The position numbers and the translations under genes are program-made. From the NCBI GenBank assembly GCA_016744805.1, contig JADGDQ010000001.1, positions 1 through 43,689 on the forward strand: DNA of 43,689 nt. Reading direction: 5' to 3'. The notes under the pieces were generated by a model. That model saw only the letters and a program-made list of their open reading frames with translations. It was not told where the DNA came from and made no database searches. Numbering within the stretch: the first letter of the stretch is position 1; every line of letters begins with the position of its first letter. The DNA comes from Sulfurovaceae bacterium (GTDB lineage Bacteria > Campylobacterota > Campylobacteria > Campylobacterales > Sulfurovaceae). Positions 35,737 to 43,689 of the stretch are shown piece after piece.

Positions 35737-36543
35737 CCAATAATAACTAGCTAGAAATAAAACTGTAATAAGTACAAAATATTTAATAGCTACAGCAGTA
35801 AAGCTTACAACCTGACACCCTGTACATGATATAACACGACTCGCTTCCCATTTGGCATAGACCAAATATCCTATTGTCAGTAATATAGTTGCAATAGTTG
35901 CAAATATATCATAGTTATACCAAGCACTCAAAGTCTCCTTTGTTACATCAAAAAATGGTACAAAAAGACTTACACCTTCAAAAAAGAGTAGTTTATTGAT
36001 AGCACTTTTAAAGTACTCTCGATTTGAAAAGTTTGAATCTGTATTAAACTCTCCTACATTTCCTTGAATAGATAATTTTTTTTCTACTTTTTTACGGCTA
36101 TCTCTATCTAATTTATTTGCAAAAGTTCCACCAAAAGTATAATCAAATTTGCGTTGTAGAAGATAAGAGAAGTGTCCTGATGCAGTCATAGAGTGCTGTT
36201 TACTTTGTCTATCTTGATAAATAAAAGTAATCTGTTCATCTCTTGGTATATCTTCTGTGATATTTGGTAAATACAAGGATGTCTCTGTAGAGATAGTTTT
36301 ACCCGCTCTTTTGAGAATGCGTGGATTAAAAAACTCATGCCACTCTCCACTAGGATCTCTTGCAACCACTACAGAAAGAGGTACAGCTATCTGTATTGCA
36401 GCTAAACCTTCTGCATTATTAGCTTCTATCGTATCTTTAAGATCAATAACTAGTTGGTCTAAATCTTCATCAAAATGTCGTATATCAGCAGAAGCTATGT
36501 TGATTCTTTCATCGGGATATATAATAAGTTCTTGAACCATCAA
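35722..36543 (-). CDS. membrane protein with a peptide-deformylase-like domain lacking the metal site
   Basis: A 273-aa protein. Residues 4-150 follow the deformylase fold: LIIYPDERINIAS, DLKDTIEANNAEGLAAIQIA (motif 1, GLAAxQ kept), a middle HEFFNPRIL and PRDEQITFIYQD. However, the EGCLS motif is ETSLYLP (87-93) and the HExxH helix is QRKFDYTFGG (130-139), so the zinc or iron ligands Cys, His and His are all gone. After a polar linker come two membrane helices (212-230 and 245-268) around a CTGC loop (240-243). It cannot be a normal deformylase and is probably a membrane-anchored binding or structural protein. Starts with two ATGs. Confidence 0.7.
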   Translation of the reverse strand: MMVQELIIYPDERINIASADIRHFDEDLDQLVIDLKDTIEANNAEGLAAIQIAVPLSVVVARDPSGEWHEFFNPRILKRAGKTISTETSLYLPNITEDIPRDEQITFIYQDRQSKQHSMTASGHFSYLLQRKFDYTFGGTFANKLDRDSRKKVEKKLSIQGNVGEFNTDSNFSNREYFKSAINKLLFFEGVSLFVPFFDVTKETLSAWYNYDIFATIATILLTIGYLVYAKWEASRVISCTGCQVVSFTAVAIKYFVLITVLFLASYYWVNPY

Positions 36544-36640
36544 CTCTCCTTATATTAAAAATATGAATAAAATAATATAGCATTATATCACTTAGAAATT
36601 AAATGAGGATGTATTATTTGATTTATATTTTAGAAGAGTT

Positions 36641-36670
36641 GTATCTTACCTGAAAGAAAAGATAAGATAC
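36641..36670 (-). terminator. hairpin after the 55-aa gene
   Basis: GTATCTTACCT (36641-36651) and AGATAAGATAC (36660-36670) pair in 10 of 11 positions, just downstream of the small gene's stop on minus. The T-tract is weak. Between it and 36543 is AT-rich DNA with no gene, including the PDF-like gene's promoter region. Confidence 0.45.
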
Positions 36671-36679
36671 TAGTAAATT

Positions 36680-36847
36680 TTAGTGATGACTTTTAAGAAT
36701 AAGAATTGTCATTCTAATATTGATAGCAATAAATCTAACAATTTGCCAAAGAACACAAGTTCTTAAAAATTTTTGCCCACCCATTGGAATCATTGTTCCA
36801 AATTGAGGACTGTATGGTTCGATATGATTTACATGTTTTGATCCCAT
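36680..36847 (-). CDS. 55-aa small protein downstream of the SQR-like gene
   Basis: A short frame with an excellent ribosome site (TAGGAGAATATA before ATG) encodes 55 residues: GSKHVNHIEPYSPQFGTMIP, then MGGQKFLRTCVLWQIVRF and an amphipathic or membrane-associating helix (IAINIRMTILILKSHH). It lies 59 bases after the sqr-like gene on the same strand and is closed by a hairpin, so it probably shares that transcript. No family known to me. It might be an accessory or membrane-docking peptide for the flavoprotein, by position only. Confidence 0.65.
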   Translation of the reverse strand: MGSKHVNHIEPYSPQFGTMIPMGGQKFLRTCVLWQIVRFIAINIRMTILILKSHH

Positions 36848-36906
36848 TATATTCTCCTAATAATTTATTTTTATACTATGAGGCATAAAGCCTCACACAC
36901 TTTTAC

Positions 36907-38376
36907 TTACTCTGGAATAAGAGTCCAGCCTGGCTTAAGTTTTGCTTTCCAGATAAATACATGGTGAAGAATATGCTTCACCCAGTGTGCTGCAAGACCA
37001 AGCTCACCTGTTGTACCATTAAGATCTCTACCTGTACCTGGATACTTTTCAAAATCTTGAATAATAGGATAAACAGTCATAGCAGCAGCAGTACCAGTAA
37101 AGAGACCTTTACCAGCTGATGCAACACATGCTGCACCCATTTCTGACATAGAAGCTGTATGTGTAGGCTCTGTAGCCTTACCTTTCATCATATCAACAAC
37201 ACTCAAAGCAACAGCTTTACCCATCATAGCAGACGGCATACCTGTTCTTGGAGGTGTAGGATTGATAGGAGTTCCATTTGGTGAACTCATAGGCTTAGAG
37301 ATAATATGTGGTGGTGCAAAAGCAATACCAACAGCAAATACATTTTTATATGTAGGATTTTGTAATGTTCGTGGCCAGTCAGATGCTTTCCAATTCTCAT
37401 ACGCACCAGCATTATAATTTGCATCAACTTTCATAAATCCATTTGGAGCAAATAGAGTATCTGTCATATCAGAACCATCTTTGCTAAATGCTTTAAGACC
37501 TACACCAGCAAATGGTGGAATAAGCATAGCAAAATCAAACTCTTGCTCATCCATCTCACCATCAAGTGATTCATAAGTTACTTTTCCAGCTTCTACTTTA
37601 TTAACATGCGCTCCTAGAATCCAATCCATACCTCTTTCAGCATATAAAGACTCAGCAAATACTTTACTTGAAGTTGCATATCCACCCATTTTGAAGTGGA
37701 TACCACCCATACCAAAGTCACCAAGGAATGATTCGTTTGTAATGAATGTAATATCAGCCATATCTCTTACACCTGCTTCATTAAGTGTATGTTCGATATT
37801 GAAAATATATTCAAAAGCTGCACCTTGACAAGTACACATACCATGACCCGTACCAATAAGAAATGCTTGTCTTTCACCATTTTTCATCTTTTCAATACAA
37901 GCTTCTAATTCATCACTAGCATGTTCGGCATGATCAGCTGTACATACAGATACTGTATGTTCACCTAAGTTTGTACCTTCACCTAGACCTGGTGTTGCAC
38001 CAAAGTTTAGTTTTGGACCTGTTGCATTAATAAGATAGTCATAAGTAAGCTCTTCTGTTTCACCAGATTTTGCCTCATCTGTATACTCAATAGTAATATA
38101 AGGAGTCTCTGCATCCTCTTTACCCTCTGGATGAATAGAGACTGCTTTTGCTTGTCTATAATCAATACCAGCTTTTTCATATACGGGAGCAAGTGGGAAG
38201 ACAACTTCTTCTTTTGTCATTCCTCCAACACCTACCCAAATGTTTGATGGAATCCAATTCCATTGACTATTTGGTGTTACTACAACCACCTCGTGATCAC
38301 TTCCTAGCATATCTCTTGCGAATGTTGCAGCTGTATGTCCTGAAACACCTCCACCCATTACTACTAATCGTGCCAT
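36907..38376 (-). CDS. sulfide:quinone oxidoreductase-like flavoprotein
   Basis: A 489-aa FAD-dependent pyridine-nucleotide-disulfide family protein. The N-terminal FAD loop is MGGGVSGHTAA (7-17), WIPSNIWVGVGG is the SQR-type substrate block, and LINATGPKLNFG and VFAVGIAFAP are the second and third FAD contacts. Cysteines at 145, 160, 181, 183 (GMCTCQG) and 417 (GAACVASAG) offer the redox pair expected in SQR. The C-terminus (HHVFIWKAKLKPGWTLIPE) is an amphipathic membrane-docking type. It would oxidise sulfide and reduce menaquinone at the inner membrane. The exact SQR type is uncertain. Good AAGGA site. Confidence 0.8.
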   Translation of the reverse strand: MARLVVMGGGVSGHTAATFARDMLGSDHEVVVVTPNSQWNWIPSNIWVGVGGMTKEEVVFPLAPVYEKAGIDYRQAKAVSIHPEGKEDAETPYITIEYTDEAKSGETEELTYDYLINATGPKLNFGATPGLGEGTNLGEHTVSVCTADHAEHASDELEACIEKMKNGERQAFLIGTGHGMCTCQGAAFEYIFNIEHTLNEAGVRDMADITFITNESFLGDFGMGGIHFKMGGYATSSKVFAESLYAERGMDWILGAHVNKVEAGKVTYESLDGEMDEQEFDFAMLIPPFAGVGLKAFSKDGSDMTDTLFAPNGFMKVDANYNAGAYENWKASDWPRTLQNPTYKNVFAVGIAFAPPHIISKPMSSPNGTPINPTPPRTGMPSAMMGKAVALSVVDMMKGKATEPTHTASMSEMGAACVASAGKGLFTGTAAAMTVYPIIQDFEKYPGTGRDLNGTTGELGLAAHWVKHILHHVFIWKAKLKPGWTLIPE

Positions 38377-38571
38377 GGCTATCCTTTCTTCAATAAAATT
38401 TATCTATTTGGTATTCTAGGACAATTTTCTTTAATATAAAATTAAACGATACAAATTTGTATTTATAATTATTTGTAATTATAATAGGGATAAATTTCTA
38501 TTATCTAAAGAGCTTTTTTTCAGTGATAAAGAGCCAAAAACTATAAAAATGGTACAATTATAAAAAGTTAT
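38377..38571. promoter_or_regulatory. divergent promoter region sqr-like / peptide-binding gene
   Basis: A 195-base AT-rich gap. The sqr-like side has its ribosome site by 38385. On plus, TACAATTATAAAA around 38554-38566 can serve as the -10 of the peptide-binding gene. ATTTGTAATTATAAT near 38470-38485 is a second candidate. No gene is seen. Confidence 0.35.
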
Positions 38572-40101
38572 ATGGAGGCTCTTTTGCACCTTTTTACCTT
38601 ACCTATCATACTATTTCTACTCACCCTTTACTCTTTGGCACAAGAGTCTACGCTCCATCTTAGTATTTCAGCATCTCCCTCACGCATCAATCCACTCCTT
38701 GCTACAGACTCTGCAAGTGCAGAAATCTCTGATAGACTCTTTAATGGTCTTGTAAAATTTGATAGTAATGGTACTATTGTAGGTGACTTAGCAGACTCAT
38801 TTCATTTTGAAGATAATAAAACTCTTATCTTTACTCTACACCAAAATATACAATGGCATGATACACAAGAGTTTGATGCAGAAGATGTAGTCTATACCTA
38901 TCAACTACTCAATTCACCCAAACTCCTTACCCCCTATAAAGATAGTTTTAAATATGTCAAAAGAGTTGAAGCCCTAGATAAATATACCATTAGAGTAACC
39001 TACAAACAACCCTATTTCAAAGCTTTGAGTATATGGATGATGGGAATACTCCCCAAGCATATTTGGGAAAAAGAGGATAATCCTATGACCTCTAGTATCA
39101 ATAAAAACCCTATTGGTACAGGTGCTTATATGCTCAAACAACCATTTAAAGTAAATGAAAAAATTGTACTCAATGCCAATCCTTACTATTTTGATGGAGT
39201 AGCCAAGATTAAAACAATCAATTATCACTACATAGCTGACCCCTCTACTCAATTTATTACACTCAAAGCCAAAGAGCTAGATATAGGCTCACTCGACCCC
39301 TTACAAGTGCAAAGACAACTCAACAAAGAGTTTAACTCCTACTACCAACTGATAGAACAGCCCTCGCAATCGTATACCTATATGGGATTTAATCTAAGAG
39401 TCCCTAAATTTAAAAATAAAAAAGTAAGAGAAGCCATAGCCTATGCCATCAATAAACAAGAACTTATTGATTTACTATTTTTTAAACATGGCAAAATATG
39501 CCATGGTCCCTTTATGCCTGATACTCCTGTCTACCCCAAAGAGTACAAACCCAAAGAGTATAATCCCACCAAATCCAAACAACTCCTCAAAGAGCTAGGA
39601 TACACTCCAAACAACCCTCTTCAATTTGAACTTATCAGCAATACAGGCAATGATACGCGTATTAATGCAGCCCAAATTATGCAACACCAACTTGCCAAAG
39701 TAGGCATTCAGATGAGTATCCGCATTATGGAGTGGCAGGCTTTTTTGAACACTGTAGTAATGCCTCATAAATTTGAAGCCGTACTTATGGGCTGGAGCCT
39801 CTCACTAATCCCTGATGCCTATAGTATTTGGCATAGCGATGGAGACAAAAAAGGAGGATTTAATTTTATAGGTTATCATAACGCACAAGTAGACAAACTC
39901 ATTACAGACTCAGAAAGCATCATAGAGTCTCAAAAGTTTGCAAAAAACTATCAAAAAATATTCAAACTCATAGCAGACGATACCCCCTACCTATTTTTAT
40001 ATATCCCAAACTCCATTACTGCAATCAATAGAAAAATAAAAGGCATTAAACCATCATTAATAGGAATTACTTATAATAGTACGGAGTGGGTTAAGGAGTA
40101 G
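38572..40101 (+). CDS. ABC transporter peptide-binding protein (SBP_bac_5)
   Basis: A periplasmic solute-binding protein of about 509 residues in the DppA/OppA family. A signal peptide (HLFTLPIILFLLTLYSLAQE) is followed by LHLSISASPSRINPLLATDS, FNGLVKFDSNGTIVGDLADS, IQWHDTQEFDAEDVVYTYQL, NPIGTGAYML and YTYMGFNLR...KKVREAIAYAI, the usual family blocks. The frame opens at ATG 38572, but that ATG overlaps GGAGG (38574-38578). TTG 38584 lies 5 bases after GGAGG and directly starts the signal peptide, so I prefer 38584. No permease genes follow, so the transporter partners are elsewhere. Confidence 0.88.
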   Translation: MEALLHLFTLPIILFLLTLYSLAQESTLHLSISASPSRINPLLATDSASAEISDRLFNGLVKFDSNGTIVGDLADSFHFEDNKTLIFTLHQNIQWHDTQEFDAEDVVYTYQLLNSPKLLTPYKDSFKYVKRVEALDKYTIRVTYKQPYFKALSIWMMGILPKHIWEKEDNPMTSSINKNPIGTGAYMLKQPFKVNEKIVLNANPYYFDGVAKIKTINYHYIADPSTQFITLKAKELDIGSLDPLQVQRQLNKEFNSYYQLIEQPSQSYTYMGFNLRVPKFKNKKVREAIAYAINKQELIDLLFFKHGKICHGPFMPDTPVYPKEYKPKEYNPTKSKQLLKELGYTPNNPLQFELISNTGNDTRINAAQIMQHQLAKVGIQMSIRIMEWQAFLNTVVMPHKFEAVLMGWSLSLIPDAYSIWHSDGDKKGGFNFIGYHNAQVDKLITDSESIIESQKFAKNYQKIFKLIADDTPYLFLYIPNSITAINRKIKGIKPSLIGITYNSTEWVKE

Positions 40102-40141
40102 CGTTATGAATTTAAATAAATATAATAAAGGATAAAATATT

Positions 40142-41878
40142 ATGGTAGCAAAAGAGATAAGTTTTATAGAGTTTTTAAAAGAAAATCAGGAAAAAAAATT
40201 ATTAATTCCTATTTATCAAAGAGCTTATGAGTGGACAACTAAAAAAGATAAAGAAGTATATAAACTTTGGGAAGATATTGAAAATATTCAATTAAGAGAT
40301 CCTAATTCTACACATTTTTTAAATTCAATTGTTTATATTGAAGATGAAAAAAATAAACATTTTATTAATATCATTGATGGACAGCAACGAATTACGACAA
40401 TATCAATTTTATTTATAGCCATTAGAGATAGATTGAATAGTTTATTTAAAGAAAATGAAAAAGTTTTAAAAAAAGATAAAGATAATGAAGAAATAACTTC
40501 TCAATTAGAAGATATTAAAATAGAAATAGAAAAAATATCAGATAATTTCCTTGAAAGAAAATGGCAAAAAGGAGAGGATAAAGTACGCCTATCATTATCT
40601 AATAAAAATAAAGATAGAGAAGTATATAATCATTTTATTAACAATAATAATATCTCTTTACCTGTTTCTAATATTATAAAAACACATAAATATTTTTTAA
40701 ATACAAAAAAGATTAAAAGTTTTTCTTTTGATGAATTAAAAACATTACTTGAAAAGATAGAAAGAATTAATATTGTAAAAGTCACGCTAGAATTAGAAAA
40801 AGATAATCCTCAAACAGTTTTTTCTAGTCTTAATGGTGGGGGCTTAAAACTTAAAGATACTGATTTAATTAAAAATTCTATCTTTATGAAAATAGAGAGA
40901 GAGAAGCAAGAAGAATTACATTCAGAATTTTGGGAAAAATTAGAATATATGCCTAATGAAAAAAATTCTGATAAAGAACTTGCTAAGTTTATGCAACACT
41001 TTTTAACAATGAAATTAGGACGAGTAGTAACAACAAATTCTATCTATGAAGAGTTTGTAAATAAATATCTTAAACTAGTTGAAGCAGACAATGATTATGA
41101 AAAAGTTAAATCTATTTTAATCGAAATGTTAGAATATAAAGATATTTTTCTTGATTTAAAAAATGATGAGCTATATTCAAAAGATTCTATCTTGCCGTAT
41201 TTTGAGATAGAAGCATATTATCCATTTTTTATGTTATTAAAAGGAAAAAACTCACCACTTTTTACCAAAATATCTAAAATTATAGAAAGTTTTTATTTGC
41301 GTAGATTTGTTTATGCTCTTCCAGTAGGAGCAACAAAAAATATTTTTGCATCAGCGTGTAAAGAATTAAATATTGATGATACAATTTTAAATACCTTTAT
41401 CACTTTTCTAAAATCTAAAGAGAAAAATTTAAGATTTCCAAGCGATGAAGAATTTAGAGGTAGTTTCTTAATTAAAAATTTATATGAAGATAAATCAAAA
41501 CTTACAAAAGCTATTTTATTTGTACTTGAGCAGTCTAATAATTCATCTTTAGAATTAGATTTTAATGATATAGAAGTAGAACATATATTACCACAAAATG
41601 ACTATCATAATTTATCTCATTGTTGGAAAGAAGATTTATCTAATGATGAATATGATAAACAGCTTCATAGTATGGGAAACCTTACACTTTTGACAAAAGA
41701 AGATAATTCCTCTATCAAAGATGCTTGTTTTGAAAGTAAAAAAGAAGTCTATTTAGAAAGTAATTTTCAACTGAATGAATATTTAGTGGATGTAGATGAA
41801 TGGAATAGTGAAAGTATTAAATCTCATGGTAATTATTTAGTAGAATTGGCTTTGGATAGATGGAAGAGTTTGGAATAA
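40142..41878 (+). CDS. DUF262/DUF1524 (GmrSD-like) nuclease
   Basis: A 578-aa protein with an N-terminal DUF262 ParB-like NTPase/nicking domain (IPIYQRAYEW at 22-31, IIDGQQRITT at 77-86, SLNGGGLKLKDTDLIKN about 229-245). The C-terminal DUF1524 HNH-type domain has EVEHILPQND (about 478-487) and GNLTLLTKEDN (about 511-521). Both domains look complete. The best-known members, GmrSD type IV restriction enzymes, cut glucosylated hydroxymethylcytosine phage DNA, and SspE/BrxU are relatives. Strongly AT-rich with AAT/GAT/AAA codon bias unlike the core genes. It starts the right-hand accessory block, with a 36-base gap to the GHKL ATPase. Confidence 0.85.
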   Translation: MVAKEISFIEFLKENQEKKLLIPIYQRAYEWTTKKDKEVYKLWEDIENIQLRDPNSTHFLNSIVYIEDEKNKHFINIIDGQQRITTISILFIAIRDRLNSLFKENEKVLKKDKDNEEITSQLEDIKIEIEKISDNFLERKWQKGEDKVRLSLSNKNKDREVYNHFINNNNISLPVSNIIKTHKYFLNTKKIKSFSFDELKTLLEKIERINIVKVTLELEKDNPQTVFSSLNGGGLKLKDTDLIKNSIFMKIEREKQEELHSEFWEKLEYMPNEKNSDKELAKFMQHFLTMKLGRVVTTNSIYEEFVNKYLKLVEADNDYEKVKSILIEMLEYKDIFLDLKNDELYSKDSILPYFEIEAYYPFFMLLKGKNSPLFTKISKIIESFYLRRFVYALPVGATKNIFASACKELNIDDTILNTFITFLKSKEKNLRFPSDEEFRGSFLIKNLYEDKSKLTKAILFVLEQSNNSSLELDFNDIEVEHILPQNDYHNLSHCWKEDLSNDEYDKQLHSMGNLTLLTKEDNSSIKDACFESKKEVYLESNFQLNEYLVDVDEWNSESIKSHGNYLVELALDRWKSLE

Positions 41879-41914
41879 TGGTAAAGAATATAATTTTAGT
41901 TAAAAGGCATTAAT

Positions 41915-43255
41915 ATGAGTACAGAAATAATAAAAGCAGAACCAACAAAAGAGTTATTTGTAAAAATGATGATAAGAGATATACCTCTTGATAGAGCAAT
42001 CTTAGATTTAATTGATAATTCTATTGATGGTGCTCATAAATTAAGAGATGATGAAAACTTTGATGGATTATTTACAAAGCTTACTATAGAAAAAGATAAA
42101 TTTATTATAGAAGATAATTGTGGTGGTATATCAAAAAACATTTTAATAAATCAAGCATTTATGTTTGGTAAACCTTCTGATTATGAATCAACAGACCATT
42201 CAATTGGTCGTTTTGGAATAGGTATGAAACGAGCTATATTTAAAATAGGTAATCATTTTAAACTAGAAACTATCCATACTAAATCTAAATCATCTATGGA
42301 TATAAATATAATTGAGTGGTTAAAAGATACAAAATGGAAATTTGAAACAAATATAGAATATCTTGATACACTAGAAGAGAATACTAAAACAATTATCACT
42401 ATTACGGATTTACATAGTAATATAAGTGATGAGTTTGATATGCAATACTTTTTAACAAAACTAAAAAAAGATTTAGCTTTTAGTTATTCTCTAATCTTAA
42501 ATAAGAAATTTAAAATTTTTATTAATGGGGAAGATATTAAAAGAGAAGAACTCAAAATAATTGATGATACTAACCTAAGTCCTGAAATCATTAAGTTTAC
42601 ATTTCCAAGAGAAGAGAGAGATGAAGATAAAATAATAAATATTAAAATTATTGCAGGAGTATCAAAGGAGAGAGATTTAAAACAAGGAGGTTGGTATATT
42701 TTTTGTAATGATAGATTAATTCTAGAAGCTGATAAGAGTAATATTACAGGTTGGGATAATAATGATTTACCAAAATATCATCCTGATTTTGCATATTTTA
42801 GGGGTTATGTATTCTTTGATTCAAAAAATGCCGAGTTATTACCTTGGACAACAACTAAAACAGGACTTAATTCGGATTCAAGTGTTTATAAAGCTACTGC
42901 TTTTGAGATGCGAAAAGCTCTTAAAAAGGTTATATCTTTTCTTAGAGAAAGAGCTACACAAGAGTCTAATTTTAAAAAAGACAAAATTGATAATAATCCA
43001 TTAACTCAATTAATAGAAAATAATTCAATAGAAGATAATATAATATCAATTAAAAATAAAACAAGTACAGCCTTTAATTATATAGCAAATACACCACATA
43101 ATATAGAAGAAAAACCTAATGGTGGAACAATTACATACTGGAAATCAAATGATGAATTAAATCAATTGAAAAAATATTTAAACCTATCAACAAATAAAGA
43201 TATTGGAAAATATACATTTGATTATTTTTTAGATTTGGTTAATGATAATGAGTAG
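41915..43255 (+). CDS. GHKL-type ATPase (HSP90/MORC-like), candidate defence component
   Basis: A 446-aa protein with an N-terminal Bergerat-fold ATPase: N-box LDLIDNSIDGA (30-40), G1 motif IEDNCGGIS (65-73) and G2 motif SIGRFGIGMKRA (96-107). A transducer-like region with SYSLILNKKFKIFINGEDI (about 188-206) follows, as in MutL/MORC/HSP90 enzymes. WYIFCNDRLILEAD and PWTTTKTGLNSDSS are later conserved-looking blocks. There is no kinase phosphoacceptor, so it is not a histidine kinase. It ends overlapping the next gene by 8 bases. The context (DUF262 nuclease before, methyltransferase-like protein after) suggests an anti-phage role; I cannot name the system. Confidence 0.75.
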   Translation: MSTEIIKAEPTKELFVKMMIRDIPLDRAILDLIDNSIDGAHKLRDDENFDGLFTKLTIEKDKFIIEDNCGGISKNILINQAFMFGKPSDYESTDHSIGRFGIGMKRAIFKIGNHFKLETIHTKSKSSMDINIIEWLKDTKWKFETNIEYLDTLEENTKTIITITDLHSNISDEFDMQYFLTKLKKDLAFSYSLILNKKFKIFINGEDIKREELKIIDDTNLSPEIIKFTFPREERDEDKIINIKIIAGVSKERDLKQGGWYIFCNDRLILEADKSNITGWDNNDLPKYHPDFAYFRGYVFFDSKNAELLPWTTTKTGLNSDSSVYKATAFEMRKALKKVISFLRERATQESNFKKDKIDNNPLTQLIENNSIEDNIISIKNKTSTAFNYIANTPHNIEEKPNGGTITYWKSNDELNQLKKYLNLSTNKDIGKYTFDYFLDLVNDNE

Positions 43256-43689
43256 TTATCGCAAAATAAATTATGCATTAAGACCAGCAAAAAATATTGA
43301 GAGAAAAATGTTACTTGAAGCATTTAGAAAACTATCATTTATTGATGAATTATCTAATTATAGATATATTGGTTTTGGTTCAACATATTTTACAGATTTT
43401 GAACTTTTTCATAAAGAATTAAATATTCAAGATATGATAAGTATTGAAATGGATACAAGCAATAAAAAAAGATTTCAATTTAATAGACCATATTCTCATA
43501 TAGATATAAGATTTGGAGAATCAAATAATATTTTACCTATATTAAAGTATCAAAAAAAAGATATTATTTGGCTTGACTATGATGGGAAATTAAATAAATC
43601 TGTATTAGATGATATTGATACAGTTTTATCAAATATACAGATGGGTAGTATATTTTTATTATCTATAAATGTAGAATTGTATCTATCTT
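43248..43689 (+). CDS. SAM-methyltransferase-fold protein, cut by window end
   Basis: The first 147 residues are visible. ATG 43248 overlaps the ATPase stop by 8 bases. RKINYALRPAKNIERKMLLE is a basic start, then a possible SAM-binding segment YRYIGFGSTYFTDFELFHK, an acidic strand end MISIEMDTSNKKRF, a third strand IDIRFGESNNIL and an IIWLDYDGKLN block with aspartates where a catalytic or metal site might be. The order resembles a class I methyltransferase, but the glycine motif is loose and the target is unknown. It is tightly coupled to the GHKL ATPase, so they probably act together. The stop is outside the window. Confidence 0.6.
   Translation, partial: MSSYRKINYALRPAKNIERKMLLEAFRKLSFIDELSNYRYIGFGSTYFTDFELFHKELNIQDMISIEMDTSNKKRFQFNRPYSHIDIRFGESNNILPILKYQKKDIIWLDYDGKLNKSVLDDIDTVLSNIQMGSIFLLSINVELYLS

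Overview
The window is AT-rich chromosomal DNA from a member of the Campylobacterota, most likely a sulfur-oxidising Sulfurovum/Sulfurimonas-type organism. The nth / peb4-type PPIase / fba block has the order I know from Campylobacter jejuni. Other pointers are a sulfide:quinone oxidoreductase-like flavoprotein, a short adenylate kinase, and a large sensor protein with NMT1-like, SBP, PAS, GGDEF and EAL domains. The assignment rests on protein recognition by eye; no search was run.

Layout. 1-127: no gene, but a near-consensus sigma70 promoter pointing left out of the window. 128-9628: housekeeping genes, mostly on the minus strand (PLP enzyme, fba, two SurA/PpiC-like proteins, tsaD, a small hydrolase, a D-2-hydroxyacid dehydrogenase, aroK, an LpxR-like outer-membrane protein, ispE), with nth on plus. 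A broken N-terminal piece of lgt is stuck to the front of ispE. 9767-16650: GAF-receiver protein, MscS channel, DUF3108 protein, mnmG, adk and a degenerate NtrC-like regulator. 16863-25513 (plus): pxpABC (5-oxoproline hydrolysis), the 1294-aa sensor/c-di-GMP protein, thiG, a small membrane protein and a MATE exporter. 25516-26537 (minus): CbiX-type chelatase and an envelope protein.

26.5-31.9 kb is an accessory island. It holds an eroded antitoxin start, REP-like palindromes, a WYL-only protein paired with an ABC/SMC-type ATPase, a composite antitoxin (UPF0175 domain plus a VbhA-type Fic-inhibitory helix) with a Fic toxin, and an HNH fragment with helical small proteins. A short motif, ATACGAG, recurs at the joints of this island. 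31.9-40.1 kb is again core: phasin-like protein, UbiB kinase, rplM-rpsI, PPK2, a membrane protein carrying a peptide-deformylase fold that has lost its metal ligands, an SQR-like flavoprotein with a 55-aa companion, and a peptide-binding protein.

40.1 kb to the end is a second accessory island: a DUF262/DUF1524 (GmrSD-like) nuclease, then a GHKL-type ATPase overlapping a gene whose product looks like a SAM-methyltransferase fold and which is cut by the window edge. The best candidates for an undescribed system are this ATPase/methyltransferase-like pair, the WYL/ATPase pair, and the UPF0175-VbhA/Fic module.
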